A stretch of DNA of 64,000 nt from JAENVU01 sp046598395 (GTDB taxonomy: Bacteria > Actinomycetota > Acidimicrobiia > IMCC26256 > JAENVU01): NCBI GenBank assembly GCA_046598395.1, contig JBKJIQ010000009.1, forward strand, positions 1 to 64,000, given 5' to 3'. A program made the translations under genes and the position numbers. Below, one piece after another: positions 1-7,991 of this stretch; position 1 is the first letter of the stretch; every line of letters starts with the position of its first letter. The notes below the pieces were generated by a model. That model searched no databases. It was given only the letters and a program-made list of their open reading frames with translations, and had not been told where the DNA came from.

Positions 1-38
1 GAGTACATCTCGTGGCGAGTGCGTTCATCAACCGACAT
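1..38 (-). CDS. 5' end of an unidentified gene, cut by the window edge
   Basis: Only the first 12 codons are present; they read MSVDERTRHEMY and run off the left edge. The start is supported by a TGGAGG Shine-Dalgarno at 45-50, six bases upstream of the ATG on the minus strand. The remaining sequence lies outside the window, so the product cannot be named. The acidic, charged N-terminus has no signal peptide character, which suggests a cytoplasmic protein. Confidence 0.55.
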   Translation of the reverse strand, partial: MSVDERTRHEMY

Positions 39-626
39 CGTAAACCTCCAGGAACTGCGAATACTCCGGGGGAAGCAGTGGGAGGCATCACGATCATCGC
101 ACGCAGGTGAGACCATCGTGACGACGCAGATTGCCGCGGTAGTCAGCGTCGCCCGCGACGAGCCGAGATCCCCGTCATGACCCCCGCGGTCGTGATTGCC
201 GCCAGCAGGATCCAGAACACGACCGGCGCCCAGCCGTCTGAGTTCGTCCTTGTCTCGAGACTCGCGGGAGTGGTGACTCCGAATACCCAAGCGTCCCCTC
301 ACTCGGGTTGGAGTTTTTCCAGGATCTGACACGCTCCGCGGAGCGCTGTCCCGCCACGAGACCGCGGCGACGGGATTCGGCCGGTGGCAACGCGTTGCCA
401 CTCGCGACCGCCAAGCGCTTGCGCGGAACGTGTCAAAACGGCAATCACGCCCCCGCGGACGCGTGACGCAGATTTCGAGACGTCCACCTGCGCCAACTCC
501 GCGCGCCTGAGCGTGGTTTCCGACATCCCACAGCGCACTACCTCGCGCAGTTTCACATCCGCATCGATTGACGGCACCCGGCGAATCTCCGGCCCTCACT
601 GAAGGATCTGCGCTACTGTGTAGTGC
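39..626. other. 588-nt stretch without a convincing gene
   Basis: Three overlapping short open frames occur here, but none has a ribosome binding site, a recognisable domain or coherent codon use. On the minus strand, the frame between stops at 143-145 and 299-301 encodes a hydrophobic segment followed by an RRGRR tail, like a C-terminal membrane anchor. It has no usable start codon and may be a gene remnant. The left end holds the Shine-Dalgarno of the edge gene. The right end holds a -10-like box for the antitoxin gene. Confidence 0.5.
614..619 (+). promoter_or_regulatory. -10 box (TACTGT) of the antitoxin-toxin pair
   Basis: TACTGT lies exactly 7 nt before the ATG at 627 and there is no Shine-Dalgarno. 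Transcription would therefore start at or next to the start codon, giving a leaderless mRNA. No good -35 box is visible. Confidence 0.4.
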
Positions 627-1049
627 ATGAGTCAACCGATTTCGGTGCGCTTTCCCGATGAGCTGGCCGATCGCGTTCGCCATCACATTGCGGCGACCGC
701 GGAAGCAACATCTGGGCTCGTGGTCCGCCTGGTGGATGAAGGCCTCCGCATGGCCCAACATCCCGGCGTTGTCTTTCGGGACGGTCCCGCCGGGCGCCGC
801 GCCGGGCTCACCGCCGGGCCTGACCTTTGGGAGATCATCGTCGTGCTGCGCGACTTCGCCCAGGCCGGAAGTTCGACGGCCACTCATCGGGCGGCGCAAT
901 CGCTTGCGCTCACCGAGCGTCAGATTCGAACCGCAGAGGGTTACTACGCGTCATTCACCGACGAGATCGATGAGAGCATCGCCCTGAACGAATCGGCCGC
1001 GACCCATGCCGCGCGGGCCGCCGCGACCCGAGACCGTCTCTACGGTTGA
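627..1049 (+). CDS. Ribbon-helix-helix antitoxin-like protein
   Basis: A 140-aa protein whose first 40 residues have the pattern of a ribbon-helix-helix DNA-binding strand and helices (PISVRFPDELADRVRHHI followed by an amphipathic helix). The remainder is helical, including a segment that could pack against a toxin. Its stop codon overlaps the next start (TTGA), so it is translationally coupled to a PIN-like protein. This is the usual antitoxin-first order of type II toxin-antitoxin loci. By analogy it would bind the toxin and repress its own promoter; that is inferred from order and fold, not from a close family match. The start is the ATG 7 nt after a TACTGT box. Confidence 0.65.
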   Translation: MSQPISVRFPDELADRVRHHIAATAEATSGLVVRLVDEGLRMAQHPGVVFRDGPAGRRAGLTAGPDLWEIIVVLRDFAQAGSSTATHRAAQSLALTERQIRTAEGYYASFTDEIDESIALNESAATHAARAAATRDRLYG

Positions 1050-1414
1050 AGCTGCTCCTCGACGAGATGTTCTCGGCCGCAATAGCAACAGCACTGCGGA
1101 ACGCGGGAGTCGACGCCATCGCGGTCCAGGAGAGGGCGGAGTTGCGCGGGCTTTCCGACCCGGCGCTCTTCGTTCACGCCCAGCTCGACGCTCGTTGTGT
1201 CATCACGGAGAACATCGCCGACTTCATGGCGGTCGACGCCGCGTGGCGCGCCGAGCAGACCCGACCCCATCACGGTTTGATCCTCGTCGCGCCGCGAGCA
1301 TTTCCCCGTCACCGCCGCGGCGCAGTCGGGCGCCTGGCACGGGCAATCCTGGGGCTGATAAACCGCGGTCAGGTTGAGCGCGGTGCGGTGGTGTGGCTCG
1401 ACGCATCGGCATAG
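1046..1414 (+). CDS. DUF5615 PIN-like toxin
   Basis: A 122-aa protein starting with TTG inside the antitoxin stop codon. It begins MKLLLDE, the DUF5615 signature. It keeps acidic residues in PIN-like positions: D6 and E7, D38 in LSDPALF, and E55 and D59 in VITENIADF. PIN-domain proteins are metal-dependent ribonucleases, so this is the probable toxin of the pair. An internal ATG at codon 8 would remove the first acidic residues, which supports the TTG start. The last 46 nt overlap, tail to tail, the end of the MMPL transporter gene on the other strand. The nuclease role is inferred from family membership. Confidence 0.7.
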   Translation: MKLLLDEMFSAAIATALRNAGVDAIAVQERAELRGLSDPALFVHAQLDARCVITENIADFMAVDAAWRAEQTRPHHGLILVAPRAFPRHRRGAVGRLARAILGLINRGQVERGAVVWLDASA

Positions 1415-3798
1415 TTCGAAGCGCTATCGTTCGAAGCAGGATCGGAGGCCGCGGTCGCCGGGACGATCGAATCCGAGACCGGTCCGCCGACCACGCCGAT
1501 GCGGGTGGCCGCGGGCTCGACCGATGCAACCGGGTCGGGCCGCCCTTCAATATCTCGTCCTTCGATATTGATGTGCGGCAAGATCCGGTCCAACCACTTC
1601 GGTAGCCACCAGGCGGCGTCGCCCATAAAGCGCATGACGGCCGGAACCAGCAGGAGGCGCACCACCGTGGCGTCGATGAAGACCGCGGCGGCCATGCCCA
1701 CGCCCATCATCTTCACCGTTGGGTTCGGGTTGATGACGAAGCCCAGGAACACCGCGATCATGATTCCCGCAGCTGCGGTGATCACCCGAGCGGTCTTGGC
1801 CACCCCAACCGCGACGGCCTCACGTGCGTCTCCGAGGCGGAGATACTCCTCGTGAATCCGCGAGAGCAGAAAGACCTCGTAGTCCATCGAGAGCCCAAAG
1901 AGAATCGCGAACATCATCAACGGAAGGAACGCGACGATCGGGATGGCTTGATGCACACCGATCAAGTCGCGTCCCCAGCCCCACTGGAACACCGCAACGA
2001 TCACGCCGTACGCGGCACCGATCGAGAGCAGGTTCATCACGGCCGCCTTGATCGGAACCAGGAGTGACCGGAACACGATCATCAGTAAGAGGAACGCGCC
2101 GAGCACGACGATGCCGATGCACGCGAGCAATCGATCAGAGACTCGGTCGGTCACATCGATCAGCGATGCAGTCTGGCCCCCGACGAACACGTGGCCGGCG
2201 AGCTCGGTGCCCGCGGTTGCCTGAGGGATCACCGTCGTGCGCAACGTGCGCACGAGCTGCTTCGTCGATGCGGCGTTCGGCGCCTGCTTCGGAGTGACCA
2301 GCACCACCGCCGCGTTCTTCCCCGGGCTGGGAATCGGCGGGCTCACCGACGCAACATCCGGGGTCCTGCCGAGCGCGACCACGAGCTTCTCCACCGACGC
2401 CAGGCTGGCCGCCGCGTTCGCCGCCGTCGCCTTCGGTACGGCTGCCGCAATCAGCAACGGCGAGTTCGCACCTTCTCCAAATCCTTTGGCGATCGCGTCG
2501 TACGCCTTGCGCTGCGTGGTCGCAGTCGGCGCGTCGCCGTCGTCGGCGAACCCGAGCGTCATATCGACCAACGGCGCGGCGAAGACCGCCAGGATCAACA
2601 CGGAGATGACAACGAACAACCCGGCGCGATTCGCGACCGCGTGCGCGAATCGGTACCACATACCACCAACGTCTTCGGCCTGCTCCACATTGCGGTGCTT
2701 CGCCGCGAGTCGCGGTCCACCGAATCCGAGCAACGCCGGCAACAGGGTGAGCGAAGCCAACACCATCACGACCACGAACAGGCCCGCGGAGAATCCGAGC
2801 ATCGCCACGTACGGAATGCCGGTGATCGCCAGGCCACACAACGCCATCGCAACGCAACAACCCGCGAACAGCGACGCGGCACCTGCAGTTCCCACCGCGC
2901 GGCCGACACCCGGAATGTGGTCCATGCCTTCGTCACGGTTCTGGAGATAGCGACTCAGCACCAGCAACGAGTAGTCGATGCCCACACCCAGCCCGATCAT
3001 CGAACCCAGGATCGGAGCCACGGTTCCAACCGTGGTCTGGGTAGCCAGCACCATCAGGGCGAGGTTCGCAATCGCGACTCCGAACAGCGCGACCCCAACC
3101 GGCAGGAACGCGGCGAGTACCGAACCGAAGAGGAACAACAGAATCATGATGGCGACGATGACGCCGATGAGATCTGCCGCTTCGTTGTTGCCACCCGAGT
3201 TCTGCAGGTCGACCACGGGACCACCGAATTGCACGTCGAGCCGCGCCGATGACGTACCCCGCGCGGCCTGCTCCAGACTGTCGAAGGCACCCTTGGGTAG
3301 ATCGGCGATCGAGCCCCGGTAGAGGACCGTCGCAATCGCGATTCTTCCGTCGGCGGAAACTCGCGGTATCGGACCGAACGGATCGCTCACACTGTCGACG
3401 CCGGGCTGAGCCTTGATCTTCGCGAGCATCGCCGTGACTGCCGCTTCACGCGCGGGAGCCTCCACCGATCCGGACGACACCGAGACCACGACCGAAGCCG
3501 TGGGCTGCTGCTGGGTCGGGAACCGCGCGTTCAGGAGATCGGTCGCGGCTTGCGAGTTGGTTCCCGGAACCGTGAAAACATCGCGGTAGACATCTTTGAG
3601 GCCGGACGCAGGGACCACGAGCGCGACCAACGCGAGTACCCAGGCACCGAGCACCCACCACCGGTTGCGGGCCATGAACTGGCCCATGCGCTCCAGGCCA
3701 CGCGGCGATCGCGCGGCGGCCTGCCCCGGTTCGGGCGCGTCAGCTACTGCGGTTGTTGCGCCGCCAGCAGATTGAGGGCGGACCCGGCTCTGAACCAC
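1369..3798 (-). CDS. MMPL/RND family exporter
   Basis: An 809-aa inner-membrane transporter of the MMPL branch of the RND superfamily. After a hydrophobic segment near residue 50 it has a large extracytoplasmic loop, a block of membrane helices from about residue 210, a second loop, and a second block of helices near the C-terminus. This is the duplicated architecture of the family. Members export lipids, siderophores or drugs using the proton gradient; the substrate cannot be read from sequence. The GTG start at 3798 has a GGAGGAG ribosome site 8 nt upstream, although this lies inside the aconitase gene and gives a 55-nt overlap. A shorter start at 3687 (MGQFMARNRW) is the alternative. The C-terminus is a low-complexity Ser/Ala/Asp tail. 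Confidence 0.85.
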   Translation of the reverse strand: MVQSRVRPQSAGGATTAVADAPEPGQAAARSPRGLERMGQFMARNRWWVLGAWVLALVALVVPASGLKDVYRDVFTVPGTNSQAATDLLNARFPTQQQPTASVVVSVSSGSVEAPAREAAVTAMLAKIKAQPGVDSVSDPFGPIPRVSADGRIAIATVLYRGSIADLPKGAFDSLEQAARGTSSARLDVQFGGPVVDLQNSGGNNEAADLIGVIVAIMILLFLFGSVLAAFLPVGVALFGVAIANLALMVLATQTTVGTVAPILGSMIGLGVGIDYSLLVLSRYLQNRDEGMDHIPGVGRAVGTAGAASLFAGCCVAMALCGLAITGIPYVAMLGFSAGLFVVVMVLASLTLLPALLGFGGPRLAAKHRNVEQAEDVGGMWYRFAHAVANRAGLFVVISVLILAVFAAPLVDMTLGFADDGDAPTATTQRKAYDAIAKGFGEGANSPLLIAAAVPKATAANAAASLASVEKLVVALGRTPDVASVSPPIPSPGKNAAVVLVTPKQAPNAASTKQLVRTLRTTVIPQATAGTELAGHVFVGGQTASLIDVTDRVSDRLLACIGIVVLGAFLLLMIVFRSLLVPIKAAVMNLLSIGAAYGVIVAVFQWGWGRDLIGVHQAIPIVAFLPLMMFAILFGLSMDYEVFLLSRIHEEYLRLGDAREAVAVGVAKTARVITAAAGIMIAVFLGFVINPNPTVKMMGVGMAAAVFIDATVVRLLLVPAVMRFMGDAAWWLPKWLDRILPHINIEGRDIEGRPDPVASVEPAATRIGVVGGPVSDSIVPATAASDPASNDSASNYADASSHTTAPRST

Positions 3799-6074
3799 GT
3801 GATGTGCTCCTCCGACATGGTGTGGGTTGTGTCCACACTCTCGGCGGAACCATCGGCATGGTGCAGAATCACCTTGACGGGCAGACCCGGCGCCAACGCG
3901 TCGAGACCGACGATGTCGACCCTGTCGTCGACGCGCACCAACTCGTAGTCGGCCGGGTTGGCAAAGGTGAGCGCCAACACACCCTGCTTCTTCAGGTTCG
4001 CCTCGTGGATGCGTGCGAAGGAACGCACGATGACCGCTTTGCCCCCCATGTACCGCGGCTCCATCGCCGCGTGTTCACGCGAAGAACCTTCGCCGTAGTT
4101 CTCGTCGCCGATAGCGACCCACGTGATGCCCGAGTCCTTGTACCGCTTGGCCAGGTCCGGCAGTGCGACTTCGCGGCCATCGCGAACGTCAATGCCCACC
4201 CCGGACTGCCCCGGCGTGAACGCGTTGTTCGCGCCGATGAACAAGTTGCCGCAGATGTTCGTGAGGTGACCGCGGTACTTGAGCCATTTCCCCGCGGGCG
4301 AGATGTGATCGGTGGTGCATTTGCCCGCGGCCTTCATGATCACGCGCAGGCCGACGTAGTCATTGCCATCCCAGGCCGCGAACGGCTGAAGCAGTTCGAG
4401 GCGATCGCTGCCCGGCTGGACCGCGATCTCAACCGACGCGCGGTCCGCAGCCGGCGGAACGAAGCCGGACTCTCCCGGGTCGAAACCGAGTCTCGGAAGC
4501 TCATCGGCTACCGGCGCTACGAGTTGCACCGTGGTCCCATCGGCACCGACGAGCGGCTCGCGCACGAAATCGACATCGAGTCGACCGGTGAGCGCCATGG
4601 CGGTGACGGTCTCGGGTGAGCCGATGAACGAAAGGGTTGACGGGTTGCCGTCGTTGCGGGCCGGGAAGTTCCGGTTGAACGAGGACACGATGGTGTTGAC
4701 ATCGCCCGGCTTGATGTCGTCGCGCTGCCACTGGCCGATGCACGGTCCACACGCGTTGGCCAACACCGTCGCACCAATGGCTTCGAGGTCCGCGAGCAAA
4801 CCATCGCGCTCGATGGTGGCGCGCACTTGCTCGGAACCCGGCGTGATCAGCAACGGAGTCTTGACCCGCAACCCGGCGGCCGACGCCTGTCGCGCAACGT
4901 GCGCGGCACGCCCAATGTCTTCGTAGCTCGAGTTCGTACACGAACCCACCAGCGCCGCCGATATATCGGCCGGGTAGCCCTCGGATTCCACTGCGGCGCG
5001 CACCTCGGAGATGGGACGATCGAGGTCGGGAGTATGCGGCCCGACCAGGTGCGGTTCGAGCGCGGACAGATCAACCTCGATGACGCGGTCGTAGTACTGC
5101 TCCGGGTTCGCATCCACCTCGGGATCATTACGCAGGTGGGACGCGTACTCATCGGCGAGCTCCGCGAGATCGCCACGCGCAGTCGACGTGAGGTAGCCCG
5201 CAATCCGGGCGTCGTAATGGAACAGGGAACACGTGGCACCGATCTCGGCACCCATGTTGCAGATGGTGGCCTTGCCGGTGGCGGAAATCGATTCCGCGCC
5301 CGGGCCGAAGTACTCAACGATCGCGCCCGTGCCGCCCTTCACCGTGAGGATGCCCGCCACCTTGAGGATCACGTCCTTCGGTGAGGCCCAACCCGAGAGC
5401 GTGCCGGTGAGCCGCACGCCGATGAGCTGAGGCACTCGCGTGTTGAAAGGCCAGCCCGCCATCACGTCCACCGCGTCGGCACCGCCCACACCAATCGCGA
5501 TCATCCCGAGACCACCGGCATTCGGCGTGTGGCTGTCGGTTCCGACCATCATCCCGCCCGGAAACGCGTACTGCTCGAGCACTACCTGGTGGATGATTCC
5601 TGAGCCCGGCTTCCAGAACCCGATGCCGTACTTCGCGCTCACCGTGCCCAAGAACTCGTAGACCTCTGCGTTGACATCTTTCGCGTTCACCATGTCGGCC
5701 GCAGCACCAACGCGCGCCTGGATCAGGTGATCGCAATGGACCGTGCTCGGAACTGCCACCTTCGGAAGCCGGGCCAGCGTGAACTGGAGCAACGCCATCT
5801 GTGCAGTCGCGTCCTGCATGGCCACGCGATCGGGCCGGTAGTCGCCGTAGTCGACACCCCGATCGAGCCCGATCGTCTCGGGATCGTCGGCGTGCGCGAT
5901 CAAGACCTTCTCGGCGAACGTGAGCGCACGACCCAAGCGGCGACGCGCGATCGCGGTCCGCTCCGGGTAACGCTCGTAGGCGGCGCGCACGAGTTCCAGC
6001 GGTGTGTTCGGTCCAACCGTTTCGGAGTGACCAGTCTCGGATTTGGTGACTTCGGAACTCGCAGCATCAGGCAT
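3744..6074 (-). CDS. acn: Aconitate hydratase (mitochondrial-type)
   Basis: A 776-aa TCA-cycle enzyme that isomerises citrate to isocitrate with a [4Fe-4S] cluster. The cluster ligands are visible as C379 (GSCTNSS) and C442/C445 (ACGPCIGQW). Substrate-binding motifs are also present: HCDHLIQA, the GTDSHTPNAGG loop and GSSREHAA in the swivelling C-terminal domain. Length and motif spacing fit the mitochondrial-type aconitase branch rather than the longer AcnA/IRP1 type. The ATG at 6074 overlaps the stop of the upstream GntR gene by 8 nt, so the two are cotranscribed and the regulator may control it. Frames extending further upstream only read through the regulator gene in another phase. Confidence 0.92.
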   Translation of the reverse strand: MPDAASSEVTKSETGHSETVGPNTPLELVRAAYERYPERTAIARRRLGRALTFAEKVLIAHADDPETIGLDRGVDYGDYRPDRVAMQDATAQMALLQFTLARLPKVAVPSTVHCDHLIQARVGAAADMVNAKDVNAEVYEFLGTVSAKYGIGFWKPGSGIIHQVVLEQYAFPGGMMVGTDSHTPNAGGLGMIAIGVGGADAVDVMAGWPFNTRVPQLIGVRLTGTLSGWASPKDVILKVAGILTVKGGTGAIVEYFGPGAESISATGKATICNMGAEIGATCSLFHYDARIAGYLTSTARGDLAELADEYASHLRNDPEVDANPEQYYDRVIEVDLSALEPHLVGPHTPDLDRPISEVRAAVESEGYPADISAALVGSCTNSSYEDIGRAAHVARQASAAGLRVKTPLLITPGSEQVRATIERDGLLADLEAIGATVLANACGPCIGQWQRDDIKPGDVNTIVSSFNRNFPARNDGNPSTLSFIGSPETVTAMALTGRLDVDFVREPLVGADGTTVQLVAPVADELPRLGFDPGESGFVPPAADRASVEIAVQPGSDRLELLQPFAAWDGNDYVGLRVIMKAAGKCTTDHISPAGKWLKYRGHLTNICGNLFIGANNAFTPGQSGVGIDVRDGREVALPDLAKRYKDSGITWVAIGDENYGEGSSREHAAMEPRYMGGKAVIVRSFARIHEANLKKQGVLALTFANPADYELVRVDDRVDIVGLDALAPGLPVKVILHHADGSAESVDTTHTMSEEHITWFRAGSALNLLAAQQPQ

Positions 6075-6792
6075 GGGGCACTCCAATGGTTTCAATGGTG
6101 AGATGGGGCGGGAACTCAACTTCAAAGACAGTCGACTGAGCCGGGTAGCGATGAACCGAGAGCATGACCACGCCGCCGGACCGATCGTAGGTGACCCTCC
6201 GACACGCGAGCAGGGGCTCCCCTGCTCGCACTCCAAGGTGCGCAGCATCAGTGGTCTCGGCCGCGGTCGCGGTGATGGTCTGCACCACGCGCCCGGTCTC
6301 GATGCCGTGCAGCGGGAGCAGGTCATAGAACGTGGCGCGCTCCACATCGGCTCGGCTCACGTGCGCGCCCAACGCTCCGGGCAACCAGACGCTGACCAGC
6401 GCGAACGGCTCGCCGTCGGCCAGGTTGAGCCGCAATACGCGCAGCACTTCGGCATCGGCCGCCAGACCGAGGACCTTGGCGACCTCGGGGGTCGCTGGTT
6501 CAAACGCGAACCCCAGCACCCGCCGCTCGGGCCGCGCCCCCGCAGCTTCAAGTGCCGATTCAATCGTGGTGACCCGGCCCAGCGTCTGGCGCACCGGATC
6601 GGAGCGAACAAACCAACCCGATCCGCGCCGACTCCCCACCAGGCCCTCGTCCCGCAAGACTTCCAGGGCCCGCCGCACCGTGACCCGGCTGACTCCGTGG
6701 GCCTCGCCGAGTTCTGCCTCGCTCGGCAGGGCGCCGGTGCGGCCATCGGCGATGGCGCTCCGCAGCTGGTTGGCGAGGTCGAGGTACCGCAT
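6067..6792 (-). CDS. GntR family regulator, HutC subfamily
   Basis: A 241-aa repressor-type protein. Residues 5-65 form the winged helix-turn-helix of GntR proteins (LPSEAELGEAHGVSRVTVRR). Residues 90-235 form a UTRA ligand-binding domain ending in a beta-rich segment (ACRRVTYDRSGGVVMLSVHRY). UTRA domains sense small metabolites such as histidine-pathway intermediates, sugars or phosphonates; the ligand is unknown here. The gene overlaps aconitase downstream and is divergent from an ABC importer operon. A GTATTCTAT element occurs in front of both divergent promoters and is a possible operator. The start codon has no Shine-Dalgarno but sits 7 nt after a good -10 box. Confidence 0.88.
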   Translation of the reverse strand: MRYLDLANQLRSAIADGRTGALPSEAELGEAHGVSRVTVRRALEVLRDEGLVGSRRGSGWFVRSDPVRQTLGRVTTIESALEAAGARPERRVLGFAFEPATPEVAKVLGLAADAEVLRVLRLNLADGEPFALVSVWLPGALGAHVSRADVERATFYDLLPLHGIETGRVVQTITATAAETTDAAHLGVRAGEPLLACRRVTYDRSGGVVMLSVHRYPAQSTVFEVEFPPHLTIETIGVPHA

Positions 6793-6799
6793 GACTTGT

Positions 6800-6829
6800 A
6801 TTCTATTTGTATCTGCTCTTCAGAGTCAA
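6800..6829 (-). promoter_or_regulatory. Sigma-70-type leaderless promoter of the GntR gene
   Basis: On the minus strand TTGACT (6829-6824) is followed after 18 nt by TAGAAT (6805-6800). The ATG at 6792 begins 7 nt beyond the -10 box, so the transcript should begin at the start codon. The direct repeats ATACAA and AATACAA around the -10 box could be bound by the regulator itself. Confidence 0.6.
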
Positions 6830-6887
6830 GTCTCCGGTCCGCCAACCGGCTCGGTTACGAACGCTGATCCGACCATCGTATTCTATA

Positions 6888-6924
6888 ATCTCGACTTGAT
6901 TAGTCGAGATACTTGCTTTAGGAT
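6888..6924 (+). promoter_or_regulatory. Promoter of the ABC importer with an Rrf2-like operator on the -35 box
   Basis: TTGATT (6896-6901), a 17-nt spacer and TAGGAT (6919-6924) form a promoter; the ATG at 6932 follows 7 nt later, so it is leaderless. A perfect inverted repeat with 9-nt arms (ATCTCGACT and AGTCGAGAT, 6888-6910, 5-nt centre) covers the -35 box. The GACT-N5-AGTC core with pyrimidines before and purines after it matches the IscR/Rrf2-type operator layout. The site is well placed for repression. A TATAAT also occurs at 6884-6889, overlapping the left arm. Confidence 0.6.
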
Positions 6925-6931
6925 CTCGGTC

Positions 6932-7987
6932 ATGTCAATCGCTCGTATTCTCAGAGCCCTGAGCGTCTTGCTCCTCGGCGCGATCCCCTTCACTGCGGTG
7001 GCGTGCGGGAGCAGTAGCTCATCTCCCACCGCCTCCACCGAACCGGTGACGCTGCGACTCGGGTACTTCCCCAACGTCACGCACGCGCCCGCGTTGATCG
7101 GGATTGAAGGCGGCATCTTCCAGCAGAAGCTCGGCAGCAACGTGACCCTCAAGCCGCAGTCGTTCAACGCCGGACCCGACGTCGTCACCGGTCTCTTCGC
7201 CGATCAACTCGATGCATCGTTCATCGGCCCGGGGCCGTCGACCAGCGCATTCCAAAAGTCGAACGGCTCAGCCGTCCGGATCGTCTCCGGTGCCGCATCG
7301 GGTGGCGCGTTCCTCGTCGTGAAGCCGTCGATCACCAAGCCTGGCGACCTCAAGGGCAAGAAGATCGCGAGCCCGCAGCTCGGCAATACGCAAGACATCG
7401 CGCTGCGCACCTGGCTGAAGGCGAAGGGCTACGCCACCAAGACGTCAGGCGGTGGTGACGTCTCCGTCGTCCCGCAGGACAACGCGCTCACGCTCACCGC
7501 ATTCCAGCAGGGCCAGATCGACGGCGCCTGGGTGCCCGAGCCCTGGGCCACCCGGCTCGTGAAGGAGGGTGGCGGCAAGATCCTCGTCGACGAAGCCGAC
7601 CTCTGGCCCGACGGCAAGTTCGTGACCACCGACCTCGTCGTGACCACCAAGTTCCTCAGCGCGCACCCGGATGTGGTCAAGCAGTTGATCGAAGGTGAAA
7701 TCGCGGCGATCAATCTCACCAAGACCAACCGGAAGCAGGCCGAGGACTACGTCGCTGCCGGAATTCAGAAGGCCACGGGCAAGGCGATCGCGCCGGACCT
7801 CGTGACCGCATCCTTTGATTCGATCACGTTCACGGTCGACCCGATCGCCACCAGCCTGAAGAAGGACGCCAAGGATGCCGCGGATCTGGGCCTGATCCCA
7901 TCGGCCGACGTCTTGGGCATCTACGACCTGTCCATCCTCAACCAGATCCTGAAGGCCGGCGGTGCGCCGACGGTCAACGGAGCTTGA
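6932..7987 (+). CDS. ABC transporter substrate-binding lipoprotein (SsuA/TauA/NMT1-like)
   Basis: A 351-aa extracytoplasmic solute receptor. The N-terminus is a lipoprotein signal peptide ending in TAVAC, so the mature protein would be lipid-anchored at C25 or nearby. The mature part begins with LRLGYFPNVTHAPALIG, typical of the sulfonate/nitrate/taurine (NMT1/THI5-like) binding proteins. It continues with DASFIGPGPSTSAF and GAWVPEPWATRL, which line the ligand cleft in that family. The ATPase and permease genes follow directly, giving a complete importer. Aliphatic sulfonates or taurine are the most likely ligands, with nitrate or a thiamine precursor as alternatives. Confidence 0.85.
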   Translation: MSIARILRALSVLLLGAIPFTAVACGSSSSSPTASTEPVTLRLGYFPNVTHAPALIGIEGGIFQQKLGSNVTLKPQSFNAGPDVVTGLFADQLDASFIGPGPSTSAFQKSNGSAVRIVSGAASGGAFLVVKPSITKPGDLKGKKIASPQLGNTQDIALRTWLKAKGYATKTSGGGDVSVVPQDNALTLTAFQQGQIDGAWVPEPWATRLVKEGGGKILVDEADLWPDGKFVTTDLVVTTKFLSAHPDVVKQLIEGEIAAINLTKTNRKQAEDYVAAGIQKATGKAIAPDLVTASFDSITFTVDPIATSLKKDAKDAADLGLIPSADVLGIYDLSILNQILKAGGAPTVNGA

Positions 7988-7991
7988 GGCG

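Noticed and set aside
146..298. A minus-strand frame coding for a hydrophobic helix and RRGRR tail
   Set aside because: It has no start codon and is closed by a stop on the N-terminal side. It may be a remnant of a membrane protein, but cannot be supported as a gene.
2191..3252. A 353-codon open frame opposite the MMPL exporter
   Set aside because: Its composition is Arg/His/Gln-rich with no domain, and it is fully antisense to a convincing transporter.
6075..6347. Extension of the aconitase frame upstream of 6074
   Set aside because: The extra 91 residues read through the GntR gene in another phase and have no similarity to aconitase.
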